A stretch of 29,588 nt of DNA from CAWKGC01 sp963849005 (GTDB lineage: Bacteria; Pseudomonadota; Gammaproteobacteria; Burkholderiales; Usitatibacteraceae): positions 1 to 29,588 of the forward strand of contig CAWKGC010000018.1 in NCBI GenBank assembly GCA_963849005.1, given 5' to 3'. Numbering within the stretch: the first letter of the stretch is position 1; each line of letters opens with the position of its first letter. This document shows, one piece after another, positions 13,973-21,966 of this stretch. The notes below the pieces were generated by a model. That model was not told the DNA's origin. It made no database searches and was given only the letters and a program-made list of their open reading frames with translations. Position numbers and translations under genes: made by a program.

Positions 13973-13980
13973 GAGGCGCC

Positions 13981-14262
13981 ATGATCATCGGTTACCGGGA
14001 CAAGCGAACGCGCGACTTCGCCGAAGGAAAGCGGGTGAAGGCCTTCGAAGGGATTGCCCGGAAAGCGGAAATGAAGCTCGACCAGCTGGATGCGGCGACC
14101 GCGACCAGGGACCTGGATCTCCCGGGGAACAGGCTCGAAGCCCTGAAGGGAGACCGAAAGGGCCAGTACAGCATCAGGATCAACGAGCAATGGCGAATCT
14201 GCTTCGAGTGGCCGGGAGAGTCGCCCGGCCCGAACAACGTCGAGATCGTCGACTATCACTGA
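13981..14262 (+). CDS. higB: HigB/GraT-family toxin
   Basis: The protein has 93 residues with the plasmid-maintenance killer-protein pattern: IIGYRDKRTRDFAEG at the start, a helix KAFEGIARKAEMKLDQLDAA, LDLPGNRLEALKGDRKGQYS, and the strands IRINEQWRICFEW and NVEIVDYH at the end. The RINEQWRICF and VEIVDYH motifs are diagnostic for the HigB/GraT group of ribosome-dependent mRNA endonucleases. The toxin gene comes first and the antitoxin starts 12 bases after its stop. An operator precedes it. Confidence 0.9.
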   Translation: MIIGYRDKRTRDFAEGKRVKAFEGIARKAEMKLDQLDAATATRDLDLPGNRLEALKGDRKGQYSIRINEQWRICFEWPGESPGPNNVEIVDYH

Positions 14263-14273
14263 AGAGGTGCGAT

Positions 14274-14579
14274 ATGGCACGTAGCGCGATTCACCCCGGC
14301 GAGCATCTCGCCGAACAGCTCGAAGCGCTGGAAATCAGCGCGACGGAACTCGCCCGGCAAATCGGCGTGCCGACCAACCGCGTCACGGCCATCGTGAATG
14401 GCCAGCGATCCATCACGGGCGACACGGCGCTCCGGCTGGGACATTTCTTCGGCAACAGCCCGCAGTTCTGGCTGAACCTGCAGGCGACCTTCGACCTGCG
14501 CGTGGCCGAGCAGAACGCCGGCCCGTCGATCAAGGCCTTGCCGACATTGGCGAAGCATCGCATCGCGAAAGCCGCGTGA
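14274..14579 (+). CDS. higA: HigA/GraA-family antitoxin
   Basis: The 101-residue protein starts with the family signature AIHPGEHLAEQLEALEISAT. An XRE helix-turn-helix follows (ELARQIGVPTNRVTAIVNGQ, then RSITGDTALRLGHFFGNSPQ) and the WLNLQATFDLRVAE helix. ATG 14274 is preceded by GAAGAGG. It should bind the TTACGTAA-centred operator and repress its own operon. The RIO-kinase gene begins four bases after its stop and may be read from the same transcript. Confidence 0.92.
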   Translation: MARSAIHPGEHLAEQLEALEISATELARQIGVPTNRVTAIVNGQRSITGDTALRLGHFFGNSPQFWLNLQATFDLRVAEQNAGPSIKALPTLAKHRIAKAA

Positions 14580-14583
14580 AGCG

Positions 14584-15450
14584 ATGAAAACCCCCGCCCG
14601 CCTCCAGCCCCTCGTCGACGACGGCGTGATCGACTCCGTGGTCCGCCAGTTGATGAGCGGAAAGGAAGCGATGGTCTTCGTGGTCCGCTGCGGCGAGGAG
14701 ACGCGTTGCGCCAAGATCTACAAGGAAGCCGACAAGCGCAGCTTTCGCCAGGCAGTCGATTACACGGAAAACCGCCGGACCAAGAATAGTCGCCAGGCAC
14801 GCGCGATGGCGAAAGGCACGCGCTTCGGTCGCGAGGCGCAGGAAAAAGCGTGGCAGAGCGCGGAAGTCGATGCGCTGCACCGCCTCGCCGCGGCCGGCGT
14901 GCGCGTCCCCCGCCCCTACAACTTCCACGAAGGCGTGCTCCTGATGGAGCTCGTCACCGATGGCGAAGGCAACGCCGCCAAGCGCCTGAACGACGTGGCC
15001 TTCACGCCCGGCGAAGCGCGCGACCTGCATGGCCGCCTCATCCGCGAAGTGGTCCTCATGCTCGCCGCCGGCATCGTCCACGGCGACCTGAGCGAGTTCA
15101 ACATCCTGCTGGGCGAGGACGGCCCGGTGATCATCGACCTGCCGCAGGCCATCGACGCCGCGGGCAACAACCACGCGCCGCGCATGCTGGTGCGCGATGT
15201 GGACAACCTGCGCAGGTTTTTCGGGCGGTTCGCGCCGGAGTTGCTTTCGACCGACTACGGCAAGGAAATCTGGGCGCTCTATGAGTCGGGACAGGTGCAG
15301 CCCGAAGTCGCGCTCACCGGCGTGTATGCGCACGACGAGACGGCGGCCGACCTCGACAGCGTGATGCGCGAGATCGACGATGCGCGGCTCGAGGAAGACG
15401 CGCGCAGAAGGCGAGTGCAGGACCGCGAAAGCGAGTTGGCCGCAGGTTGA
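14584..15450 (+). CDS. RIO1-type protein kinase (PA4780 family)
   Basis: The 288-residue protein is full length for bacterial RIO kinases. It shows a nucleotide loop SGKEAMVFVV (25-34), the lysine K44 in CAKIYK, the RIO-specific segment RFGREAQEKAWQSAEVDAL, the hinge LLMELV, the catalytic loop HGDLSEFN (166-173; D168, N173) and the metal aspartate D185 in IIDLPQAID. RIO kinases are atypical Ser kinases/ATPases; archaeal and eukaryotic members act in small-subunit ribosome maturation, while the bacterial role is poorly known. It follows the HigBA-like pair by four bases. The C-terminal 40 residues are charged and helical. Confidence 0.9.
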   Translation: MKTPARLQPLVDDGVIDSVVRQLMSGKEAMVFVVRCGEETRCAKIYKEADKRSFRQAVDYTENRRTKNSRQARAMAKGTRFGREAQEKAWQSAEVDALHRLAAAGVRVPRPYNFHEGVLLMELVTDGEGNAAKRLNDVAFTPGEARDLHGRLIREVVLMLAAGIVHGDLSEFNILLGEDGPVIIDLPQAIDAAGNNHAPRMLVRDVDNLRRFFGRFAPELLSTDYGKEIWALYESGQVQPEVALTGVYAHDETAADLDSVMREIDDARLEEDARRRRVQDRESELAAG

Positions 15451-15459
15451 CCGCCGGCC

Positions 15460-16887
15460 TCAGTTCGGCGAGCGCCGCCGCGCGCGGTCCAGGTTGATCT
15501 GGACAATCTCGTTGTCGGGATCCAGCTTCTGCGCGGCAAGCAGCGCGCGCTCCGCCTCCTCCCACCGGCCGGCCTCGATGTACGCCGCGCCGAGATTGTT
15601 GAGCACCCGCATCTTCGGTGCGCCTTCGCGAGCGGCCGCCTCCCACAGGCTCTCCTCGCTGCGGTATTCGCGGTTGCGGTCCGCGCTCAGCATCGCCAGC
15701 ACGCCCACCAGCAGCAACACCAGCGCGCGCCCGCCGATGCGCACGAGTGGCGCGGGTGACGTTGCCAATGGCACCAGCAGCGCGCCGATGAACCAGCCGA
15801 GGCTCCACACGGCCGGGTAGGCGTGGCGCTCGGCGACGAGGTCGTGGCGTATCGGCAGCGCGTAGATCGGCAGGAGCCACAGCGCCGCCCAGGCAAGCGC
15901 CACCAGCGTCATCGGCTGGCGTTGGCGGGCCCGGAACGCCAGCACGCCGGCCAGCAGGAGGCCCGCGAACAGGACGGACGCCTGCAACCAGCTTGCCGGC
16001 GAAGGCGTGGGATCGATGTTCGGCGCGCACACCAGCGCGGCGACGCAACCGAGATAGCCCATCGCGGTGGCGAACACCGGCTCGTGCAAGCGAACGGCGA
16101 AGATGCGCGCGGACAAGTCGAGCAAGGGGCCATAGCGCGCGTGGGTTGCCATCCAGGCGAGGAACGCAATGCCGCCGGCCGCGATCACGCATGCAAGCAC
16201 GGCCAGCGCCCGCCTGCGTGTGCGATCGTCGACCACCGAACGTGGCCGCAGCCATTCGAGCAACAGGAACATCAGCGGCGTGGCCGCCGCGACCTCCCGG
16301 CTGCCGCACGCGATCGCCCATGCGGCGAGCCCTGCGACGATCCATGCGAGGCGCAGCCCGCCCCCTTCCTCCCTGGCATTCATCCATGAAAGCAGCGCCA
16401 GAACCGAGGCCAGCGTCGCGAGCGACGACGAGCGCGCGGAAAGGTAGCTCACCGCCTCCGTCGCCAGCGGATGCAGCGCGAACACCGCGGCGGCCAGCAT
16501 CGCGTGCAGGTTGCGCTGCCGCATGTCGCGCCAGGACTCCAGCATCGCGCTCGCGCGCAGTCCGAAGAGATAGAACGCGAACATCGCCGCGAGATGGATG
16601 GCGAGATTGGCGATGCGATGGCCGGTGGGCACGTCGCCGACCAGCGATCCCAGCGCGCCGCTCGCAACGAAGCTCGCCTTGAGCAGCGGGCGCACGTGCG
16701 TGGCGACGTTGTCCCACCACGCGGCAAAGGTGCGCGCGCCGGGGTCGGTCGCAACCGTGACGTAGTCGTCGAACTGGAACGGGCCCGCGATCCCGGGCAG
16801 GTAGGCAAGCACGACCAGCGCAACAAGCGCGGCCAGCACGATGCGGCTGGTTCGCGACCCGGGCAGCATGTCCGTATCGACGCTCAT
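15460..16887 (-). CDS. TMTC-like multi-pass membrane protein with C-terminal TPR
   Basis: The 475-residue protein has about ten hydrophobic segments between residues 16 and 400. Just after the first lies FQFDDYVTV with D40-D41, at the place of the catalytic acidic pair of GT-C glycosyltransferases. HPLATEAVSYLSARSSSLAT matches the loop typical of TMTC-like proteins. The last 55 residues form one to two TPR units (LNNLGAAYIEAGRWEEAERA). Eukaryotic TMTC proteins are O-mannosyltransferases. A similar use of a polyprenyl-linked sugar at the periplasmic face is plausible here but unproven. It converges with the RIO-kinase gene with a nine-base gap. Confidence 0.7.
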   Translation of the reverse strand: MSVDTDMLPGSRTSRIVLAALVALVVLAYLPGIAGPFQFDDYVTVATDPGARTFAAWWDNVATHVRPLLKASFVASGALGSLVGDVPTGHRIANLAIHLAAMFAFYLFGLRASAMLESWRDMRQRNLHAMLAAAVFALHPLATEAVSYLSARSSSLATLASVLALLSWMNAREEGGGLRLAWIVAGLAAWAIACGSREVAAATPLMFLLLEWLRPRSVVDDRTRRRALAVLACVIAAGGIAFLAWMATHARYGPLLDLSARIFAVRLHEPVFATAMGYLGCVAALVCAPNIDPTPSPASWLQASVLFAGLLLAGVLAFRARQRQPMTLVALAWAALWLLPIYALPIRHDLVAERHAYPAVWSLGWFIGALLVPLATSPAPLVRIGGRALVLLLVGVLAMLSADRNREYRSEESLWEAAAREGAPKMRVLNNLGAAYIEAGRWEEAERALLAAQKLDPDNEIVQINLDRARRRSPN

Positions 16888-16912
16888 TTCCCGCGCGGCC
16901 GCGGGCCGGGAC

Positions 16913-17611
16913 TCAGCGGTGCCTGCAGTTCGAATCCTGCGGGTCCGGCCGGGGCTTGGGCGGCGGGCACGGCTCGATCGTCGGGATGCGCGGCGGGCCC
17001 GGCGGCTCCGCCGGCATCCCCGGGCACGGCGGCTTGCTGCGCGACAGGCGCACCAATTCGTCGCGCACGTGGTTCATCTCGGTCTGGTAGGCGGTGCGTT
17101 CCTCGTTCAGCAGGTCGACGAGCGTCGTGCCGTCGCGGAAGTCGGTGAAGAGCCCGCGCAGCGAGGCGAAGAAGCCCTCCTTGTCGCGGTCGTTGGACCA
17201 CGCCTTGCACACCGTGACGTGGATGCTTTCGTGCGCGCCGAGCACCTGTTTCAGGCACGCGCTGGGGTTGCCCTTGTAGGTGATCTCGCAGGCATTGTTC
17301 GTATCCGCCGTCGGCCGGTTCGCGTTGCTGTCGGTGACCGTGTTGATCGCCTCCTGCACGCAGGGCTGCACTTCCACCTTGTAGCGCTCGGTCGTGTACA
17401 TCACCGGGACGCCGGTCTTGGTTTCCTGCGCGCGGATCATCTGGATCTGCTTGGTGTACTCGGCGGCGGCCGCGCGCGCCTCGCACATGCGGTTGCGCAG
17501 GTCGACAAGGTCCTGGCAGCCGCAGGCCGGGGATTGCGCGCGCACCTGCGGCGCAATGGCCAGGGCCATCGCCACGACGGCCGCTCCACCAATCGTCCTT
17601 TTCGAAATCAT
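16913..17611 (-). CDS. Secreted cysteine-rich protein with HExxH motif
   Basis: The 232-residue protein has a signal peptide (core about 8-20, likely cleavage after VRA-Q at about 25). No family was recognised, but H127-E128-S129-I130-H131 fits the zinc-protease HExxH motif and sits within a helix (LKQVLGAHESIHVTVCKAW). About ten cysteines suggest disulfides in the periplasm or outside. The C-terminus is proline-rich (PAEPPGPPRIP, CPPPKPRPDP). ATG 17611 follows AGGAAAG. The upstream MORN gene ends just before or overlaps it, so the two are probably one operon. Protease activity is inference from one motif. Confidence 0.65.
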   Translation of the reverse strand: MISKRTIGGAAVVAMALAIAPQVRAQSPACGCQDLVDLRNRMCEARAAAAEYTKQIQMIRAQETKTGVPVMYTTERYKVEVQPCVQEAINTVTDSNANRPTADTNNACEITYKGNPSACLKQVLGAHESIHVTVCKAWSNDRDKEGFFASLRGLFTDFRDGTTLVDLLNEERTAYQTEMNHVRDELVRLSRSKPPCPGMPAEPPGPPRIPTIEPCPPPKPRPDPQDSNCRHR

Positions 17612-19248
17612 TTCTTTCCTCGGGCGGAACGGGCGTTCAATAGAGTTTGCCATCGGTGGCCTGCGGGGCTTGCGTTGCGGGAGCAGCCGGCATTGCGGCT
17701 GACGGATCGAGCGCTGCCGCCTCGATCTTTTCTTTCGTGCCATCGGGACGCACCCTCAGCATCGTGCCGAATGGCTTCATCTCGCCGCCCGGATGCCTCG
17801 CGCCAGTCGCCCGCGAGGATCTCGCCGTTGGGACTGCGGCGCACGCCCCAGCCCAGCAGCATCGGCCCCCAGAAGCGGCCCGTATAAGTGGTGCCGTCGG
17901 GCATCGTGAGCTTCCCCTGCCCCATCGGACGGCCGCCGGAAAATTCCGACTCGAAGCGGCGCCCGTCGTGATACACGCGCACTCCCGGCCCGTACAGGTA
18001 GCCGTTGAAGAACTGCCCCTCGAGGAGCTCGCCGCTGGCATAGGACTTCCTGCCCTTGCCGTGCAGGCGGCCCTCGACGAAGGTGCCTTCGGTGCGCGTG
18101 CAGTCGGCGGTGACGCCCACGCCCTCGCCGTCGATGGGCGGCGCCTGCACGGCGCAGCTCTTTCCGGGAAGGGCAGGAGCAGATTGCACCACCGGCGCGG
18201 GCGCCGCGCGGCGTTGCAGGAACTGGTAGGTGCCTGCGCCAAGCGCGGCGAGCAGCACGGGCACGCCGACCACCACGCCCCAGAACTTGGCCATCGTGCC
18301 GCCCGCGAGCGACTGCGAATCGTAAAGCGATGCATCGTGCGCGGTTCTCGCCTGCTCCCGCGCGCGATCGATTGCCGCGACGCCCTCGACCGCCTCGCCG
18401 ATCTCCATGGGGCGGAACTGCGAATCGTACAAGGCCTGGCCGAGCACGCCGAAGTTCCCGGCGCGGTCCTTCTGCACCGCGCTCGCCTGCTGCGTGGCAC
18501 CTTGCGTTTCCTTGCGCACGCGCGCGAGGTTGGTGTCGATGTGCCCGATGGCGGCCTTTTGCTCGGCATCGATCGCCGCGATCTCGGCTGCGTACTTCTG
18601 GCTCTCGCCCGCAAAGGCGCTTTCCCCGGACGCGTGGCGTGGCAGTTCGTCCCTCGCCTTCGCCAGCATCGCCGCGAGTTCGCCATTCTCCGCGGCCAGC
18701 TTGGTGCGTTCCGCCTGCGCGGCGGCGAGCTTTGCCGCCTGTTCCGGCGCGGCCGCGGCGCCGAGTGTGGCGATGTCCCGGTCCAGCGTCGCGAACTTGC
18801 CGGCAATGGCCGCCTGGCGCGATTCCCCCTGCTTGATCGCCTTTTCGCACGATGCCTTCAGCGAGCGCACTTCCCGCAGCGACTTGTCGACCGGGTTCTT
18901 CTTCTCCTCGACCGCCTTGCGCCGGGCGGCGAATTTCTCGAGCTCGGCGCGCTTCTCCGCTTCGAGGGCGGCCTTTTCCCGATCGAGCTTGCTCGCGGTC
19001 TCCGAGAGAGCCCCGGCCTGCGAATCGAGCCCGGCCAGCTTGTCGCGCAAATCCGCGAAGGACGACAGATCGACCTTTCCCTCCCAGGCCTTCTGGCCGA
19101 GCGCGGCCAGCGCCACGGCGCGCTCGGCATCGCTCTTGCGCATCGCCCCGCGCAACTTGCTGCGCTCGATCTTGCGGCCGAGTTCGCGGAAGCCCTCGGA
19201 CAGGAAATTGCCGCGCCCGGCCTCCGCCGCCTTGTTCTCTTGCGTCAT
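17608..19248 (-). CDS. Coiled-coil, single-pass membrane, MORN-repeat protein with probable 3' frameshift
   Basis: From ATG 19248 (AAGGAA upstream) the protein has a basic N-terminus, long coiled-coil stretches rich in Ala/Glu/Lys at about 65-250, one membrane segment at about 321-343, and three to four MORN repeats at about 388-482 (GTFVEGRLHGKGRKSY, GQFFNGYLYGPGVRVY, GGRPMGQGKLTMPDG, GRFWGPMLLGWGVRR). The open frame runs to 17608, giving an ATGA overlap with the next gene, but its last 60 residues look non-native. A one-base shift near 17795 gives EMKPFGTMLRVRPDG and an Ala/Pro tail ending at 17637, which looks genuine. MORN repeats bind membranes or partners. A scaffold role at the inner membrane is inferred. 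Confidence 0.7.
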   Translation of the reverse strand: MTQENKAAEAGRGNFLSEGFRELGRKIERSKLRGAMRKSDAERAVALAALGQKAWEGKVDLSSFADLRDKLAGLDSQAGALSETASKLDREKAALEAEKRAELEKFAARRKAVEEKKNPVDKSLREVRSLKASCEKAIKQGESRQAAIAGKFATLDRDIATLGAAAAPEQAAKLAAAQAERTKLAAENGELAAMLAKARDELPRHASGESAFAGESQKYAAEIAAIDAEQKAAIGHIDTNLARVRKETQGATQQASAVQKDRAGNFGVLGQALYDSQFRPMEIGEAVEGVAAIDRAREQARTAHDASLYDSQSLAGGTMAKFWGVVVGVPVLLAALGAGTYQFLQRRAAPAPVVQSAPALPGKSCAVQAPPIDGEGVGVTADCTRTEGTFVEGRLHGKGRKSYASGELLEGQFFNGYLYGPGVRVYHDGRRFESEFSGGRPMGQGKLTMPDGTTYTGRFWGPMLLGWGVRRSPNGEILAGDWREASGRRDEAIRHDAEGASRWHERKDRGGSARSVSRNAGCSRNASPAGHRWQTLLNARSARGKK

Positions 19249-19661
19249 TCCCGGTTTCCTTCAGGAGATCTGTGGTCTTGTCTTGCGAATCTTCCCATGA
19301 CAACGCGTCTGGCTGCGAACGATTTTGCCTTGTCTCGCCGCCTGCCCCACTTGTCCGGCATCAATTTCGCAGCAAGGGCATGGGGAGCGCGCGGGTCGTT
19401 GCGCCCGGTCCCGCGCGGGCATACAGTTCCCCTACCCGCGATTGTCCGACCGGACGTCTGGGGGCGATGGCGCAACCCCCGAGCATCGAAGCGATCGCCA
19501 TACGCGGCAACACGTTGACGCAATCCATCCTGATGAAATGCACGGTTCACGGTAAGCGCGAATAGCCGCTGGCGTTCGCGTTATCGCGGGAAATGCCTCG
19601 ATGGCTATGCCCCCGCCATCGCCCTCTCGATTTTCTTGTTGACCCCTGGGAGACCACAATA
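19249..19661. other. 413-base gap without a convincing gene
   Basis: This divergent gap lies between the MORN and collagen-like genes and should hold both promoters; no strong sigma70 pair was found by eye. GTCCG-AC-CGGAC near 19443 is a small inverted repeat. A minus-strand frame at 19361-19543 (60 residues) contains SMLGGCAIAP, which resembles a lipobox, and could be a short or truncated lipoprotein upstream of the MORN gene, but there is little else to support it. Confidence 0.4.
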
Positions 19662-20702
19662 ATGAATACCCGCCGCACACTGTTTGTCTCGGTAGCGCTT
19701 GCCTTCGGCACGGTTTCGCCCGCCGCGATTTCCTCGGCGTACGCAGACCAGCCCGTCATTTATTCTTCGTCCACGACCGCCACCACGCTCACGATCAACG
19801 GTGACAACCTGTGCTGCAAGAAGCCGTATGTGTTCCTCGGCTCCTTCGGCCCGCTCGCCGTCACGCAGCAGACGAACAACCTGCTGGTCGCCACACTGCC
19901 GCCCGGTTTGGTGCCCGGGGACTACGCGCTGAACGTGCAGCTCGGCAAGGGCAGGAGCGACGACAAGGGTGACGATTCGGTGGTCACGATAGGCGCCGTG
20001 GGACCGGCGGGGCCCGCGGGCCCGCAAGGACCGATGGGACAGACCGGGTTGGCGGGGCCTGCAGGCAGCCCTGGCGCCACCGGGCCGGCAGGGCCGGCAG
20101 GACCGACCGGCGCACCCGGGCCGATGGGCGCGGCGGGATCGCAGGGGCTCACGGGGCCGGCAGGTCCGGCAGGAGCACCGGGGCCGGCCGGACCGATAGG
20201 GGCGACAGGCTCTCAGGGACCGCAAGGCCCGATGGGACTTTCAGGACCAGCGGGTCCCTCCGGCCCGGCGGGCCCGTCGGGACCGCTGGGACCGCAAGGA
20301 CCCGCAGGACCAACCGGCGCAGGCGGCGCGGTGGGGCCCGCCGGTGCGACCGGCCCTGCGGGTGCGCAAGGACCTGCCGGCCCGGCAGGCCCGCAAGGTC
20401 CCGCAGGCGTTTCCGGGCCCGACTCGCGCTTTGGCAGCAACACGAACTGGGCTGCCGAAGGCCGCGGACGCGAATGCACCCTGGGCGAAATCATCCTCAC
20501 GGCGGGCGCGGTGGCCAATGGCACGCTGGCGAACGGGCAGTTGATATCGATCGCACAAAACACGGCGGTATTCGCATTGTTGGGCACGACGTACGGCGGC
20601 GACGGAAGGACGACCTTCGCCCTCCCCGACCTGCGCGGCGCGGCGCCCAACGGCCTGAGCTATTCGATTTGCATGGAGGGCATCTTCCCGTCGCGCAACT
20701 GA
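19662..20702 (+). CDS. Secreted collagen-like protein with tail-collar domain
   Basis: The 346-residue protein has a signal peptide (core about 7-24, cleavage near AYA-D at about 28). A small IPT/TIG-like N-terminal domain (VIYSSSTTATTLTINGD to about 110) is followed by 48 uninterrupted Gly-X-Y triplets (111-254) and a phage tail-collar-type C-terminal domain (about 265-346). The collar domain carries GEIILTAGAVANGTLANGQL, QNTAVFALLGTTYGGDGRTT and FALPDLRGAAP. ATG 19662 follows GGGAGA. Collagen-like stalks trimerise, and collar domains trimerise and can bind surfaces, so a trimeric surface or secreted fibre is likely. The triplets are rich in GPA and GPQ, without a cell-wall anchor. Confidence 0.85.
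   Translation: MNTRRTLFVSVALAFGTVSPAAISSAYADQPVIYSSSTTATTLTINGDNLCCKKPYVFLGSFGPLAVTQQTNNLLVATLPPGLVPGDYALNVQLGKGRSDDKGDDSVVTIGAVGPAGPAGPQGPMGQTGLAGPAGSPGATGPAGPAGPTGAPGPMGAAGSQGLTGPAGPAGAPGPAGPIGATGSQGPQGPMGLSGPAGPSGPAGPSGPLGPQGPAGPTGAGGAVGPAGATGPAGAQGPAGPAGPQGPAGVSGPDSRFGSNTNWAAEGRGRECTLGEIILTAGAVANGTLANGQLISIAQNTAVFALLGTTYGGDGRTTFALPDLRGAAPNGLSYSICMEGIFPSRN
19992..20423 (+). repeat. 48 Gly-X-Y collagen triplets
   Basis: The 432-base stretch encodes 48 consecutive Gly-X-Y units with no interruption. GPA is the commonest unit, with GPQ, GPM, GPS, GAT and GSQ among others. The 9-base periodicity and high GC make replication slippage and length variation likely. Confidence 0.9.
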
Positions 20703-20732
20703 AGCCGCGCACGACGCGAGACTGTCCCGGAC

Positions 20733-20757
20733 AAGGGCCGTCACAGCGACGGCCCTT
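20733..20757 (+). terminator. Intrinsic terminator after collagen-like gene
   Basis: AAGGGCCGTC (20733-20742) pairs with GACGGCCCTT (20748-20757) around ACAGC, a 10-bp stem 30 bases after the stop codon, followed by TCGTCATTT. It could also serve the convergent acyltransferase gene because the stem ends read AAGG/CCTT on both strands. Confidence 0.7.
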
Positions 20758-20802
20758 CGTCATTTGGCCGCGGCCCCCGCCCGGCCCCGGCGGAGCGCGG
20801 AT

Positions 20803-21903
20803 TCAGCCCGGGGGCTCCCGCGCTGCGCGCGTTCCGGGAGTGTCGACGAGGCTGCGGCGCTTGAGCGCGAGGCACGGTTTCTCGACGACGAACCACGACA
20901 GCACCGCGCACCAGAGCGTGACCGCGAAACAGGCAAGCAGGTAGGCGTACGCGCTCGTTCCGCGATCCATGAAGCTGACGAGCACCTGCGACACCGGCCA
21001 CGCGTACAGGTACATCCCGTAGGAAAAATCCCCGTAGCGGCCGAAGCCGTGCAGCAGCGGGATCGGCCGCATTCCCACGACCAGCGCGATGTAGCCCGAG
21101 CCCGCCATGGCGATGGTCGAGGCCGCCTCGGTGCGCGCCACGAGCCACATCGCCGCAAGCCACGCCGCACAAAGCCACCAGCTGAGCGACCGGTCCCCGG
21201 CAAGGCGAACGCTCATGCCGATCAGGAACGGCACGGCCAGCCTGGTCGCCTCGGCGAGCGCGATCGAGTTCCATCCCGGCACGACCAGCGACGGCCAAAG
21301 CGAATGGCCTGCGAACGATTGCAGCAGCACGAGCGCCACCACTGCCAGCGCGAACGTGACGCGCCAGTCCATCAGGCGGGCAAGCCCGATCGCGGCGAGC
21401 CCGCAATAGGCGAGCGCTTCGATCGGCAGCGTCCACAGGGACCCGTTGACGCTGAACGGAAAAGGATTGGCCGCGAATACGCCGGGCAGCGTCCACCTGA
21501 GCTGCAGCCACGCATTGGCAAGGTAGCTCCACGTCTCGCGCGACGAGAAATACTCCGCGAGCGGCAAGGTGGTCATTGCCGGGCCCAGCACGAAGACCGA
21601 CAGGACGACGCAGGCGGCGAGCGCGGGAAGCAGGCGCAGCCCGCGGTTGGCGGCGAACACCGCGAGATTGCCCGCGTTCTGCCACGAGGCCGTGACCCAG
21701 TAGCCGCTGATCGCGAAGAACATCGCCACGCCGATCGACCCCAGCGTGGTGAGCCCGGTGAAGTCGGCGAACGGGTCGTTGCGGCCGTCCCAAAGGCCGA
21801 GCCCGTGGCTCACCAGCACGAACACGGCGGCCAGCAGTCGCAGGAAATCGAACGTATTGCGGCTGCGATTCAAGTGCGCATTCCCCAGGTGCTTCGACCG
21901 CAT
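20803..21903 (-). CDS. OafA/YrhL-type membrane acyltransferase
   Basis: The 366-residue protein belongs to acyltransferase family 3: NTFDFLRLLAAVFVLVSHG holds the R22 and H33 of the R-x10-H motif, then GSIGVAMFFAISGYW, and about ten membrane segments follow. The domain is full length and has no SGNH partner. Such proteins move an acetyl or other acyl group across the inner membrane onto sugars of O-antigen, capsule or lipids. ATG 21903 was chosen over GTG 21921 because the conserved region starts soon after; neither has a strong ribosome binding site. It is divergent from the methyltransferase/glycosyltransferase genes, and modification of the same glycan is likely. Confidence 0.85.
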   Translation of the reverse strand: MRSKHLGNAHLNRSRNTFDFLRLLAAVFVLVSHGLGLWDGRNDPFADFTGLTTLGSIGVAMFFAISGYWVTASWQNAGNLAVFAANRGLRLLPALAACVVLSVFVLGPAMTTLPLAEYFSSRETWSYLANAWLQLRWTLPGVFAANPFPFSVNGSLWTLPIEALAYCGLAAIGLARLMDWRVTFALAVVALVLLQSFAGHSLWPSLVVPGWNSIALAEATRLAVPFLIGMSVRLAGDRSLSWWLCAAWLAAMWLVARTEAASTIAMAGSGYIALVVGMRPIPLLHGFGRYGDFSYGMYLYAWPVSQVLVSFMDRGTSAYAYLLACFAVTLWCAVLSWFVVEKPCLALKRRSLVDTPGTRAAREPPG

Positions 21904-21928
21904 GCAGTCTACGCGAGACACCCGCCCC

Positions 21929-21934
21929 TATAAT
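21929..21934 (+). promoter_or_regulatory. TATAAT -10 element of the glycan operon
   Basis: A consensus TATAAT lies in the 63-base divergent gap, 32 bases before the methyltransferase ATG. The -35 region at about 21905-21911 is poor (AGTCTA), so an activator or extended contacts may be needed. The reverse complement TTATAG could serve the acyltransferase gene. Confidence 0.4.
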
Positions 21935-21966
21935 CGCGCATCCCGGTCCCCGCCCCTCGCTCCACG

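Noticed and set aside
17647..19518. 623-codon plus-strand frame opposite the MORN gene
   Set aside because: No domain is seen, and the minus strand has coiled coil, membrane helix and MORN repeats.
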